This document shows, piece by piece, positions 26,699-35,975 of a stretch of 64,000 bases of DNA (within the stretch, counting starts at the first letter, position 1; the number at the start of each line of letters is the position of its first letter). This stretch comes from Loktanella sp. Alg231-35 (GTDB lineage Bacteria > Pseudomonadota > Alphaproteobacteria > Rhodobacterales > Rhodobacteraceae). The position numbers were made by a program, and so were the translations under genes. The notes below the pieces were generated by a model. That model worked only from the letters and a program-made list of their open reading frames with translations, ran no database searches and was not told the DNA's origin. Location: positions 372,001 to 436,000 of the forward strand of contig NZ_FREV01000001.1 in assembly GCF_900143545.1 (NCBI RefSeq). The letters are read 5' to 3'.

Positions 26699-27356
26699 TC
26701 TGCGACTGGTGATCTTTGACGTTGATGGAACGCTCGTCGATAGTCAGGCCGAGATTGTCGCGGCGATGACGCTGGCGTTTCAGTCCGAGAACCTTCTGAT
26801 GCCTGATCGCGCAAGGGTCCTTTCGATTGTCGGACTGTCGCTGGCAGAGGCATTTGGCACGCTCTGCCCGCAGGTGACAGAGGCGCAGCGCGACCGGCTA
26901 GTGACAGCCTACAAGGATGCATTTGTCAGCTTGCGCAGCGATAACAAGGAAATGGGCCCGCTGTTCCCCGGCGCACAGGCCGCACTAGAGCGGTTACAAG
27001 GGCAGGATCATACCCTGCTGGCGGTGGCCACAGGAAAGTCCCGGCGCGGCTTGGACAAGGTGCTGGGCCGACATGGGCTGACAGGCGTCTTTCATAGTGA
27101 GCAGGTGGCCGATCACCACCCATCCAAACCACATCCATCGATGATCCTGACTGCGATGTCGGAAACCGGTGTCACATCAGAGCGCGCTGTGATGCTTGGT
27201 GACACGACCTATGACATGGATATGGCGCGCGCGGCTGGGATCGGCACGATTGGGGTCACTTGGGGCTACCACCCGGCCGAGAACTTGCACGCTGACATCA
27301 TGATTGACGATTTTGCGGCCCTCAGCGATGCCGTTGACCAACTCGTGGGACCTTGA
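26691..27356 (+). CDS. HAD-superfamily hydrolase, phosphoglycolate-phosphatase-like
   Basis: The 221-residue product has HAD motif I VIFDVDGTLVDSQ (nucleophile Asp), motif II AVATGKSRRGLD, the motif III Lys in SKPHPSM, and motif IV MLGDTTYDMDMA. The Gph-like layout with a helical cap suggests a small phosphomonoester substrate. The start at 26691 lies inside the end of rluC, which implies coupling. The exact substrate is unknown. Confidence 0.88.
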   Translation: MSDLRLVIFDVDGTLVDSQAEIVAAMTLAFQSENLLMPDRARVLSIVGLSLAEAFGTLCPQVTEAQRDRLVTAYKDAFVSLRSDNKEMGPLFPGAQAALERLQGQDHTLLAVATGKSRRGLDKVLGRHGLTGVFHSEQVADHHPSKPHPSMILTAMSETGVTSERAVMLGDTTYDMDMARAAGIGTIGVTWGYHPAENLHADIMIDDFAALSDAVDQLVGP

Positions 27357-27359
27357 AGA

Positions 27360-28070
27360 ATGAGTGACTGGAAACCAAAACGCTTCTGGAAGGCCGCAAC
27401 GGCGACAGAAATCGAAGGTGGCTTTACCGTCCTGTTAGATGACAGGACGGTGCGAACACCTGCGAAGGCCCAACTGACCGTGCCGACAATGGCGATGGCA
27501 GAGGCGATTGCGACCGAATGGGACGCGCAGGAAAAACTGCTTGATCCTGCGACCATGCCCGTGACGCGTGGGGCCAATGCCGCAATTGACAAAGTGCGGG
27601 CGCAGCGGCCTGAGGTGATCGCGCTTCTGGCAGAATATGGTGACAGCGATTTGCTGTGTTATCGGGCGGCGGGGCCGGAGGAGCTGCTTGCCAAGCAGGC
27701 CGAAGGGTGGGACCCGATGCTTGAGTGGGCCGCTAATACCTTGGGCGTGCGGCTTTCTGTGGGCGAGGGTGTGATGCACGTGACGCAAGACCCGGCTGCC
27801 TTGCAAATACTGGCGGACGAAGTCGCAACGTTTGACGATTTCGCCTTGGCTGCGGCCCACGATCTGATCAGCATTTCGGGGTCCTTGATCCTGGCGTTGG
27901 CTGTCACGAAATCGGCCATTCCGGTGGATGACGCATGGCTGTTGTCACGCATTGACGAGCACTGGCAGATCGCGCAATGGGGCGAAGACGAAGAGGCTGC
28001 CGCAACGGAAAGTAGCAAGCGCGACGCCTTTGTCGCGGCTGCCCGTTTCTACCAGCTTTCGGTCAAATAA
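27360..28070 (+). CDS. ATP12-family F1 ATP synthase assembly chaperone
   Basis: The 236-residue product matches the ATP12 chaperone family of alphaproteobacteria and mitochondria, which binds the F1 alpha subunit. Recognisable parts are GGFTVLLDDRTVRTPAK, WDAQEKLLDPATMPVTR and SGSLILALAV. It lies 3 bp after the HAD gene and closes the operon. Confidence 0.9.
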   Translation: MSDWKPKRFWKAATATEIEGGFTVLLDDRTVRTPAKAQLTVPTMAMAEAIATEWDAQEKLLDPATMPVTRGANAAIDKVRAQRPEVIALLAEYGDSDLLCYRAAGPEELLAKQAEGWDPMLEWAANTLGVRLSVGEGVMHVTQDPAALQILADEVATFDDFALAAAHDLISISGSLILALAVTKSAIPVDDAWLLSRIDEHWQIAQWGEDEEAAATESSKRDAFVAAARFYQLSVK

Positions 28071-28284
28071 TCGAAACAGTGCGTTTCCTGGCAAAGCCAA
28101 AAAATCATCCAAATTTGGAGCATTTTGGTCGAAGTCTAGAACAGTTGCCCTTGACTCTAGCCACGTTTGATCAAAGTCTGCGTGCATTGAGTTGGGAGAA
28201 CCCATCTCATTCATCATGACTGTCTATCGGGACGGGATAAAAATTGGCCACCCTAGCGGGGTGGAAACTCAGGAAGAGGTAAAA

Positions 28285-29304
28285 ATGAAAAAAACCGCAT
28301 TTTACGGCGCGCTCGCTGTTGCTGGTCTTGCTGCATCGACAGCATCTGCTGCGACACTTGACGACGTCAAAGCACGTGGTGTGCTCAACTGTGGCGTGAC
28401 AACTGGTCTGGTCGGCTTTGCATCGCCAGATGCGAACGGTGTCTGGAACGGTTTCGACGTTGGCGTATGCCGCGCAGTTGCTGCTGCTGTCTTGGGTGAC
28501 AGCGACGCGGTCGAGTTTGTCCCAACAACAGGTAAGACACGCTTTACTGCGCTGGCCTCTGGTGAGATCGACGTGCTGGCACGTAACACCACATGGACTT
28601 TCAGCCGCGACGTCGACCTGAAGTTCGAATTTGTTGGCATCAACTACTATGATGGCCAAGGCTTCATGGTTCCACGTGATCTGGGCGTTGCATCTGCAAA
28701 AGACCTTGATGGCGCGACTGTCTGCATCCAGACAGGCACAACAACAGAGCTGAACCTGGCGGACTTCTTCCGCTCCAACAGCATCAGCTATGAGCCAGTG
28801 CCAATCGAAACAAACGCCGAAGCACAGCAGCAGTACATTGCTGGCGCATGCGACGTTTACACAACTGACGCATCCGGCCTTGCCGCTACGCGTGCATCTT
28901 TCGAGAACCCTGGCGACCACGTTCTGCTGCCAGAGATCATCTCAAAAGAGCCACTCGGCCCGCTTGTTCGCCACGGCGACAACGACTGGGGTGACATTGT
29001 ACGTTGGTCCCTGAACGCGCTGATCGCAGCTGAAGAGCTGGGCGTGACATCGGCAAACGTCGAAGAGCTAGGCGCTGCACCAACTGGTAATCCAGAAGTG
29101 AACCGTCTGCTGGGCACCGAAGGTGAGCTGGGCGCGATGCTGGGTCTGGAAGCAGATTGGGCAAAGAGCGCGATTGCTGCTGGTGGTAACTACGGCGAGC
29201 TGTTCGAAAAGAACATCGGTGAGAACACACCAATCGGTCTGGCGCGCGGTCTGAACGCGCAGTGGACAGACGGTGGTCTGCTCTACTCTCCACCATTCCG
29301 CTAA
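28285..29304 (+). CDS. aapJ: Amino-acid ABC transporter, periplasmic binding protein (AapJ/BztA)
   Basis: It binds polar amino acids in the periplasm, in Rhodobacter mainly Glu, Gln, Asp and Asn (BztA). The 339-residue product has a signal peptide ending near TASAATLDDV, then RGVLNCGVTTGLVGFA and TGKTRFTALASGEID. I start at the ATG at 28285 because AGGAAGAGG lies 5-13 bases upstream. The gap 28071-28284 holds a CCACCC/GGGTGG hairpin and no gene. The first of four genes; a hairpin follows it. Confidence 0.93.
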   Translation: MKKTAFYGALAVAGLAASTASAATLDDVKARGVLNCGVTTGLVGFASPDANGVWNGFDVGVCRAVAAAVLGDSDAVEFVPTTGKTRFTALASGEIDVLARNTTWTFSRDVDLKFEFVGINYYDGQGFMVPRDLGVASAKDLDGATVCIQTGTTTELNLADFFRSNSISYEPVPIETNAEAQQQYIAGACDVYTTDASGLAATRASFENPGDHVLLPEIISKEPLGPLVRHGDNDWGDIVRWSLNALIAAEELGVTSANVEELGAAPTGNPEVNRLLGTEGELGAMLGLEADWAKSAIAAGGNYGELFEKNIGENTPIGLARGLNAQWTDGGLLYSPPFR

Positions 29305-29321
29305 GGACTGACTAAACGATC

Positions 29322-29349
29322 AAAGGGCGCGGTTTCGACCGCGCCCTTT
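29322..29349 (+). promoter_or_regulatory. Hairpin between aapJ and aapQ
   Basis: AAAGGGCGCGGT and ACCGCGCCCTTT form a perfect 12-bp stem with a TTCG tetraloop. The T run is too short for a full terminator. It probably raises the amount of binding-protein mRNA relative to the permease genes. Confidence 0.7.
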
Positions 29350-29432
29350 CAGCAAATACGACCAAAAAATTGGCGCACCGGAACTGCAACAAATGCAGTC
29401 GAAAACAAGCGCCAAATAAACGGGGAAAATTT

Positions 29433-30659
29433 ATGACGTCGATTACAGACCCGCCACGGGGGTCATTCCGCCCGTCGATGCTGATCAACGACACGCGCTA
29501 CCGATCCTATACGTTTCAGGCGATCGCGTTTGTTGTTCTGGCCTTGTCGATTGGCTATCTGATCAACAACCTGTTCACCAACCTGGCCGCGCAAGGTCTG
29601 GACATTGACTTTAGCTTTCTGGGTGCGCCCGCCGGCTATGACATCAACCAACGCCTGATAGAATACACCAGCCAGTCAACAAACTTGCAGGCCGCCTTTG
29701 TTGGTATCCTGAACACTTTGCTGGTTGCCTTTCTGGCCTGTGTGACCGCCACGATCTTTGGTGTGCTTGCCGGGGTCCTGCGACTGTCGAACAACTGGCT
29801 CGTGCGCAAACTGATGGCGATCTATGTTGAGATCTTCCGCAACATTCCGGTGCTGATCTGGGTTCTGATTATCTTTACGATCATGATCGCGGTGCTGCCC
29901 GGGCCACGGGAATTCCGCGGCGATGATCCATCCGCAACCATGTTCCTCGGCATATCTGCCTTCACTAACCGTGGCGTCTATATTCCCCTGCCATTCTTCG
30001 AGCGCGGCTTTGGCGGCGGTCTTGATTTTCTGATGGTGCTGGCTGTGCTGGTGGGGTCGTTCTTTGGTGCTCGCGCCGTGAACGCCCGCGCCACCCGCAT
30101 TCAGGAGGCAACGGGCGTTCGTCCTGCGACGCTGCTCACAAACCTTGGCATCTGGTTCGGTCCGTTGATCGTCATGTTCCTGGTCTTTGGCCTGCGCTTC
30201 GAAGTGCCAGAGCTGAAGGGGTTCAACTTTGCAGGCGGTATCAAGGTCGGTGGTCCACTGATCGCGATCTGGTTTGCGCTGTCGATCTACACCGGTGCCT
30301 TTATCGCGGAAAACGTGCGTGCCGGTATTCAGGCCGTGTCAAAAGGCCAGACAGAGGCCGCAGGCGCGCTGGGCATTCGTCCCGGCCGCATCATGAGCCT
30401 TGTGGTTCTGCCGCAGGCCCTGCGGGTGATCATTCCGCCGCTGATCTCAAATTATCTAAACATCACCAAGAACTCTTCCTTGGCGATTCTGGTGGGCTAT
30501 GCGGATGTGACTGCGACGCTGGGTGGTATTACGCTGAACCAGACGGGTCGCGCGATCGAATGTATTCTTTTGCTGATGTTGTTCTATCTCACGATCTCTT
30601 TGCTGATCTCAGCGGTGATCAACGTCTACAACAACGCAATCAAGTTGAAGGAGCGCTAG
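29433..30659 (+). CDS. aapQ: Amino-acid ABC transporter permease AapQ/BztB
   Basis: One of two inner-membrane permease subunits. The 408-residue product has the long N-terminal region typical of the Aap/Bzt class, many membrane helices, and the EAA loop QTEAAGALGIRPGRIMSLVV near residues 310-330. I start at the ATG at 29433 because GGGGAAAA precedes it. aapM follows after 3 bp. Confidence 0.93.
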   Translation: MTSITDPPRGSFRPSMLINDTRYRSYTFQAIAFVVLALSIGYLINNLFTNLAAQGLDIDFSFLGAPAGYDINQRLIEYTSQSTNLQAAFVGILNTLLVAFLACVTATIFGVLAGVLRLSNNWLVRKLMAIYVEIFRNIPVLIWVLIIFTIMIAVLPGPREFRGDDPSATMFLGISAFTNRGVYIPLPFFERGFGGGLDFLMVLAVLVGSFFGARAVNARATRIQEATGVRPATLLTNLGIWFGPLIVMFLVFGLRFEVPELKGFNFAGGIKVGGPLIAIWFALSIYTGAFIAENVRAGIQAVSKGQTEAAGALGIRPGRIMSLVVLPQALRVIIPPLISNYLNITKNSSLAILVGYADVTATLGGITLNQTGRAIECILLLMLFYLTISLLISAVINVYNNAIKLKER

Positions 30660-30662
30660 GAT

Positions 30663-31955
30663 ATGACGACTGATCGTACAATCGCCTTCGTCCGCACCGA
30701 AGACGTTCCTGCAATGCCACCGCCGCCCAATGCAGTGGGACCGGTAAGATGGATCAAGGACAACCTGTTTGCGACACCCGCAAATAGTGTGCTGACGATT
30801 CTTGCGATCCTGGCCATCTATATGATCCTCAACGGCACTGTGCCGTGGATGGTCAATGGTATCTGGGCATCACCAAGCCTCGCTGTGTGCCGCGAAATCC
30901 TTGATGGCGCATCGGGTGCCTGTTTTGCGGTGCTTGGCGAGCGTTGGAACCAGCTCTTGTTTGGGTTCCAGTATCCCGCAGACCTTTACTGGCGTCCGGG
31001 GCTGGCCTTTGTGTTGCTGTTTTTTGCAGCCGCACCGGTGCTGTTCTTTGACTTGCCGCGCAAGCTCTTGATCTTCACAGCGCTTTATCCCTTTATCGCC
31101 TACTGGCTGATCTGGGGTGGGTCCATCTTTGGACCATTGCTGGCACTTGTTGGCATCGTAGCGGGCGCGTTGTTCTACCAGCGGTTCGTGAAGAACAGCT
31201 TTGCTATTGGCTTCTTTGGCGCAATTGCTGTGGCCTTCGTGGTCTGGACCATCGGCGGGGCAATCCTTCCCGATGGGGGGATCACCGAAGGGGCCATGCG
31301 CTCTGTGCCAAGCCGAGACCTTGGTGGGTTCATGCTGAACATGATGCTGGGCGTCACCTGCGTGTCATTGTCGTTGCCAATTGGCATCGCTTTGGCGCTG
31401 GGGCGGCAATCCAGCATGCCAATCATCAAGCTGATCTGTGTGATCTTCATTGAGTTTGTGCGGGGTGTGCCGCTTATCACATTGCTCTTCGTGGCAAACG
31501 TGATGCTGGGGTACTTCTTCCCTCCGGGCTCTGGCGTTGATTTGTTCCTGCGCGTTGTGATCATGATCACGATGTTCTCGGCAGCCTACATCGCCGAGGT
31601 GATCCGGGGCGGCTTGGCGGCTTTGCCAAAGGGCCAGTACGAAGCTGGTGATAGCCTTGGGCTTGATTATGCGCAGGCGATGCGTCTGATCATCCTGCCG
31701 CAGGCGCTCAAGATCTCGATTCCGGGCATCGTGAACGTGTCGGTGGGTCTGTTCAAAGACACCACGCTTGTCTCGGTTATTTCGATGTTCGACCTTGTCG
31801 GAATGATCCGTGGTCCGATCCTCGCGTCTGTTGAATGGCAGGGTGTCTACTGGGAGCTATTCGGCTTTGCCGCGCTGCTTTTCTTCATCACCTGCTACGG
31901 CATTTCACAATACTCACAATGGTTGGAGCGTAGGCTCGCAACCGACCATCGCTAA
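30663..31955 (+). CDS. aapM: Amino-acid ABC transporter permease AapM/BztC
   Basis: The second permease subunit, with 430 residues and many membrane segments. The EAA-type loop [20 protein letters not shown] and the conserved [13 protein letters not shown] are present. The N-terminal region before the conserved permease domain is long, as in the Aap family. aapP follows after 14 bp with GGGAGG before its start. Confidence 0.93.
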   Translation: MTTDRTIAFVRTEDVPAMPPPPNAVGPVRWIKDNLFATPANSVLTILAILAIYMILNGTVPWMVNGIWASPSLAVCREILDGASGACFAVLGERWNQLLFGFQYPADLYWRPGLAFVLLFFAAAPVLFFDLPRKLLIFTALYPFIAYWLIWGGSIFGPLLALVGIVAGALFYQRFVKNSFAIGFFGAIAVAFVVWTIGGAILPDGGITEGAMRSVPSRDLGGFMLNMMLGVTCVSLSLPIGIALALGRQSSMPIIKLICVIFIEFVRGVPLITLLFVANVMLGYFFPPGSGVDLFLRVVIMITMFSAAYIAEVIRGGLAALPKGQYEAGDSLGLDYAQAMRLIILPQALKISIPGIVNVSVGLFKDTTLVSVISMFDLVGMIRGPILASVEWQGVYWELFGFAALLFFITCYGISQYSQWLERRLATDHR

Positions 31956-31969
31956 GGGAGGCTGAACTA

Positions 31970-32737
31970 ATGGCCGAAGCAACACAAATGCAGGTATCCG
32001 ACGAACTTGCGATTACCATCGAGAACATGAACAAGTGGTACGGCGCGTTCCACGTGCTGCGCGACATTGATTTGTCCGTGTATCAGGGCGAGCGGATCGT
32101 GATCTGCGGTCCGTCGGGGTCTGGCAAATCGACGCTGATCCGCTGCATCAACGCATTGGAAGAACACCAGCAGGGCAAGATCGTGGTGGATGGCACAGTG
32201 CTGTCATCCGATCTCAAGAACATTGACAAGATCCGGTCAGAGGTCGGCATGTGCTTTCAGCACTTCAACCTCTTCCCGCATCTGACGATCCTTGAGAACT
32301 GCACGCTCGCTCCGATCTGGGTGCGCAAAACGCCCAAGAAGGAAGCCGAGGAAACCGCGATGCATTTCCTTGAGAAGGTGAAAATCCCTGATCAGGCGAT
32401 GAAGTATCCGGGCCAGTTGTCCGGTGGTCAGCAGCAGCGTGTGGCGATTGCCCGGTCGCTTTGCATGCGCCCACGCATCATGCTGTTTGACGAACCGACA
32501 TCGGCGCTTGACCCTGAGATGATCAAGGAAGTGCTCGACACGATGATCGAGCTGGCCGAAGAAGGTATGACCATGCTTTGCGTCACCCACGAGATGGGCT
32601 TTGCCCGTCAGGTGGCCAACCGCGTGATCTTTATGGACCAAGGCCAGATCGTGGAACAGAACGAACCGGAAGAGTTCTTTAACAACCCCAAGTCCGAGCG
32701 GACACAGTTGTTCCTGAGCCAGATTTTGGGTCACTGA
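31970..32737 (+). CDS. aapP: Amino-acid ABC transporter ATPase AapP/BztD
   Basis: The cytoplasmic ATPase that drives the importer. The 255-residue product has Walker [11 protein letters not shown], signature [15 protein letters not shown], Walker [15 protein letters not shown] and switch His in CVTHEMGFA. All motifs are canonical, which suggests a homodimer with two active sites. A terminator follows directly. Confidence 0.95.
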   Translation: MAEATQMQVSDELAITIENMNKWYGAFHVLRDIDLSVYQGERIVICGPSGSGKSTLIRCINALEEHQQGKIVVDGTVLSSDLKNIDKIRSEVGMCFQHFNLFPHLTILENCTLAPIWVRKTPKKEAEETAMHFLEKVKIPDQAMKYPGQLSGGQQQRVAIARSLCMRPRIMLFDEPTSALDPEMIKEVLDTMIELAEEGMTMLCVTHEMGFARQVANRVIFMDQGQIVEQNEPEEFFNNPKSERTQLFLSQILGH

Positions 32738-32755
32738 GATTGATCAAAGACAAAG

Positions 32756-32785
32756 AAAAAGCCCCGGTGAGAGCCGGGGCTTTTT
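32756..32785 (+). terminator. Terminator after aapP
   Basis: AAAAAGCCCCGG pairs with CCGGGGCTTTTT around TGAGAG and works in both directions. Confidence 0.88.
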
Positions 32786-33029
32786 CGTTTGAGTGGCTTC
32801 TTTGAGTCCAAGTGTCCAATGCATCGAAATGCATGTTGCTGCAGTCAAGGTGTAGAACGGAAGTTCGCAACACGCACGAAATGAAATTAAGCGGCTAGGC
32901 GCAGCGGACATTGGATGAACTGACTACCTGGGATTAGTGGCCTCTTTTTTGTGTAGATGTCATTCATAAATGACCGTTATCGCAATCCGCAAGGCGGTCT
33001 ACCCGATCGATGGAGCAAGATGAACCACA

Positions 33030-34055
33030 ATGAAAGTCTATATCGCTAACTTCGGTCGACAGAACTATGAATGGCCGATTTGTCGGGAGCGTGGAACAGT
33101 AGCGACTATGAACGCCGTCGACGCCCAGAAATATTGGGACGCGAATGACCGTGCGGGTTACGTGTCCAACCGGATGGCGAACGATACCACTTCGGCAGGA
33201 AAGAAACCGACCAAAGCTACAGCCTCCCGCTGGTTCAACCTGATGACTATTGTCGCTGAGACTTTGGGCGATGTTTGGGTTCACAAAGACGGGAACGAAC
33301 TTTGGTGGACGACCTCTCGCAGTGAAGTACCTTCTTTCGAAACGAAGAAGGAACCAATCGAGCGAGGTCGTGAGGTCGTAATTTGCCATAAGCCCTGTGA
33401 GCTCTGGTCAAACAAATCAAAGAAAGGCGTTCCACTGAGGTGGAGCGAACTACACCCTAAGGCGAAAGACTTCTTGTCTACCGAGGCTACGCTACAGTCT
33501 CTCAGCCCCTTGTACAAAGACTACACATTGGCGTTGATCGCCGGAGAAGATTTGAGCCAGTGGCACGCCAGTCCCCGTTGGGCGCAACGCGTCGAAACTG
33601 CCAAAAAGGGATATGCCCCGATCAAGTATGGGTCGCAAGCTGACAAGATTGCGTACCAGCGAGCTTCGGAACTCTTCGATGCTGCTGACGCTGCCGACCG
33701 CATGGCACGTACCGCAGTTAACACAACGAATTCAGCAAACGGCCAAACGGTGGAGCGCGTTGTGAAAAAGAAGGATCTCGGTTTCCCGTCAGCGGCAGCT
33801 CTTCAGGACTACATCACGGAACTTCTGGGGTCTCAGGAATATAACTGCGAACTGACGGGCCTTCCGCTGGAGCTGGATGAGGTGAATGGCGATCCTGCGA
33901 TGTTCGCTTCTTTGGACCGCATCGATAGCAGCGGGCATTATGCGTCCGGCAATCTTCAGGTCGTTTGTCGTTTTGCTAACTTCTGGAAAGGTGCTTCTAA
34001 TGATACGGAGTTTCGACGTTTGATCGATGTTATTCGATCATCTGTCAGTACTTAG
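33030..34055 (+). CDS. Stand-alone HNH-like endonuclease protein
   Basis: The 341-residue product has an N-terminal domain that I do not recognise by name. It includes YIANFGRQNYEWP, a Trp-rich DVWVHKDGNELWWT and LHPKAKDFLSTEATLQSL. The C-terminal part resembles an HNH/His-Me-finger nuclease: QEYNCELTGLPL, then SLDRIDSSGHYASGNLQVVC and FANFWKG. Such two-domain proteins occur alone in genomic islands; a DNA-restriction role is inference. No methyltransferase lies beside it. G+C is lower than in the flanks. The ribosome site is unclear: GGAG is 14 bases before 33030 and better spaced for a mini-ORF at 33019. An inverted repeat GTCATT/AATGAC lies at 32959-32974. The gap 34056-34214 shows nothing. 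Confidence 0.65.
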   Translation: MKVYIANFGRQNYEWPICRERGTVATMNAVDAQKYWDANDRAGYVSNRMANDTTSAGKKPTKATASRWFNLMTIVAETLGDVWVHKDGNELWWTTSRSEVPSFETKKEPIERGREVVICHKPCELWSNKSKKGVPLRWSELHPKAKDFLSTEATLQSLSPLYKDYTLALIAGEDLSQWHASPRWAQRVETAKKGYAPIKYGSQADKIAYQRASELFDAADAADRMARTAVNTTNSANGQTVERVVKKKDLGFPSAAALQDYITELLGSQEYNCELTGLPLELDEVNGDPAMFASLDRIDSSGHYASGNLQVVCRFANFWKGASNDTEFRRLIDVIRSSVST

Positions 34056-34214
34056 TCAGCAGGTTCTTAAGCTAGTGTCCCGATGTGGACCGCGATCCCT
34101 GCATTTTCGAACTTTGCTCAATGATTGTAGAGGGCCGAAATCGACAGTTTGGCAGATCAGAAGGAAGGTCGGGAAAGTCCGCAAAGCAGATATAGATATC
34201 CGCTAAATCTACAT

Positions 34215-34742
34215 TTACTCAATGTCGTGCGCCGAAGTTCCAATCAGATCACGTGGAACCACAAATGCCCGACACCGGCCAGTCTGTGGCTGAATATCCC
34301 GCCACCCACCAACCTCAAAATCAATTACCGTTGTCGCACAGGTGGGGTAGTCACTGAACCGGCGATGGTCTGCGGCTTTGTCGACCAACTCGTTGGCCAG
34401 CATCCCGATGCCGGGATTGTGTCCGATGACGCCAACCGTCTGCACTTCTTGCCGCCTGACCAGATCAAGGATCGTGTCGGGTGCCGCATGGTAGAGCCGC
34501 GCCGAAAGTTGCAGGCGCGGCGCGGGTGAGAGTGCCGGAATGATCAACCCCGCCGTTTCCTGCGTCCGCTCCGCGTCCGAGCAGAGGAGGACATCGGGCA
34601 CATATCCCTGCGCGGCCATCCACGTTCCGATTGCCGTGGCTGATGCTTGGCCGCGTTTGTTCAGGACACGTGCATGATCGTCGGCAAAGGGATCGCCCCA
34701 ACTGGATTTGGCGTGGCGGATCAGGATCAGGCGCAGGGTCAC
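34215..34742 (-). CDS. sixA: SixA-like phosphohistidine phosphatase
   Basis: The 175-residue product is a histidine phosphatase: RHAKSSWGD (catalytic RH), a later SDAERTQETA, and the second catalytic His in GVIGHNPGIGMLA. E. coli SixA acts on phospho-His of phosphotransfer proteins; the substrate here is not known. I start at the GTG at 34742, which overlaps the stop of the upstream gene (GTGA), because the fold begins 2-3 residues later. Confidence 0.85.
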   Translation of the reverse strand: MTLRLILIRHAKSSWGDPFADDHARVLNKRGQASATAIGTWMAAQGYVPDVLLCSDAERTQETAGLIIPALSPAPRLQLSARLYHAAPDTILDLVRRQEVQTVGVIGHNPGIGMLANELVDKAADHRRFSDYPTCATTVIDFEVGGWRDIQPQTGRCRAFVVPRDLIGTSAHDIE

Positions 34743-35353
34743 AGAAAGGCCTCCATATGGAACGCGGCTTGTGCGGGCAGGCGGTTGCCTTGGCCCACAG
34801 GGCAGGCCCGACGGGCCAGACATCCCGCCCTGCGGCAGTCATCGCCTGCGGCTGAGGCAACATGCGCTTTGCAGGTTGCCACGTCATAGCCGTCGTTGAA
34901 TGCGCCAACAGGGCAGGCGGTTGCACAGGGTTGGCCGGTGCAGGTCAGGCAGGGTTGTTCAGAGGTGCCCAATTGGGCGTCACCGTTCCAGCGCAATGCG
35001 CCACGGAAGGATGCAAAAAGCCCCGCCTCATCATGTACCAGAAACCCGATGGGCGAAGGCCAAAACCGCCCCGATTGCACTGCCCAGGTATAGAACGGGG
35101 CATAGGGCGGGCCACCAAAGGGAAAGAGCGGCTCTGCGTTCATTTGCATAGCCACCTTAGAGACAACACGATGCGACCAGCGATCCAACGGATCATCGTC
35201 ACCATCCTTGTATTCGGCGCTGTCGCAAAAGATGGGCCAAAAGCGGGGTTCATCCGGGCCGACTAGCGTGATCCTGCCTGCGCCATCAGGGCAGTCGCCC
35301 ATCTGTCGCAGCCCATATTGATGCAGTGTCGTGTCCAGATCGTCAGATACCAT
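34739..35353 (-). CDS. 4Fe-4S ferredoxin-like protein
   Basis: The 204-residue product has a C-terminal cysteine region with CLTCTGQPCATACPVGAF and a second set ending CRRAGCLARRACPVG, which could bind one or two 4Fe-4S clusters. The spacing (C-x2-C-x4-C-x3-CP) differs from the usual C-x2-C-x2-C-x3-CP. The N-terminal 120 residues have no domain I can name but recall epoxyqueuosine-reductase-like proteins. I use the ATG at 35353; a GTG three codons upstream is possible. It is coupled to sixA. Confidence 0.7.
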   Translation of the reverse strand: MVSDDLDTTLHQYGLRQMGDCPDGAGRITLVGPDEPRFWPIFCDSAEYKDGDDDPLDRWSHRVVSKVAMQMNAEPLFPFGGPPYAPFYTWAVQSGRFWPSPIGFLVHDEAGLFASFRGALRWNGDAQLGTSEQPCLTCTGQPCATACPVGAFNDGYDVATCKAHVASAAGDDCRRAGCLARRACPVGQGNRLPAQAAFHMEAFL

Positions 35354-35392
35354 TTGCGCCACCTTAAGTGGCTTTGATGCAATCGCAACCTC

Positions 35393-35911
35393 TTAGCGGC
35401 GGCGCCACATCCTTGGCATCCGGTTGGTGCTTGCCACGCCACCAACTGTCGCCTCAAAGCGGAGCGTATCGCCCGCACATTCAAACCAGCCAATACCGCC
35501 GCCACCCAAGCCAGTGTCGGATGAAAAGGGAATTTCCATTGTTTGGCCAAGGACGTCTGCCGACCCAACTAGGCTGTAGTCGTCGACCGCCGCCAGAAAT
35601 GTGTTGTCGGATGCATCCATCTGACCTGCGCTATACCCGACGACCTTAACATCCATGGCTGGTACATCCGGCATCTGGACATTGATGATCATATCGTCAG
35701 CCAACAGGGTAAAGCTGCCATCTGCAGCGATCTGCATCGACACCTCTCCATTCACTGGCGTTGCGGCACCTTGCATCTGGGCGGCCATCATAGCGGCGAT
35801 ATCGCCCATATCAGCGATCCAAGTGTCAACCATGCAGGCCTCCACATCGGCGTGGGCCTGGGCCGCGATTATCGAGGTTATCAGTGCAATCGCCGGTAGG
35901 GCAGGTTTCAT
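35393..35911 (-). CDS. Secreted hypothetical protein
   Basis: The 172-residue product begins MKPALPAIALITSIIAAQAHA, a clear signal peptide, and starts at the ATG that follows GGAGGCTCC. The mature part includes CMVDTWIADMGDIAAMMAAQ and later a beta-rich lipocalin-like pattern (VSMQIAADGSFTLLAD) ending in a basic RMPRMWRRR. Two Cys residues could pair. I recognise no family. It is probably periplasmic. Confidence 0.65.
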   Translation of the reverse strand: MKPALPAIALITSIIAAQAHADVEACMVDTWIADMGDIAAMMAAQMQGAATPVNGEVSMQIAADGSFTLLADDMIINVQMPDVPAMDVKVVGYSAGQMDASDNTFLAAVDDYSLVGSADVLGQTMEIPFSSDTGLGGGGIGWFECAGDTLRFEATVGGVASTNRMPRMWRRR

Positions 35912-35975
35912 CGGAGCCTCCACTGTGGTCCATCGAAACGCTAGCACAGGGCCCAAGTGGGCCAAAGTAAGGTTA

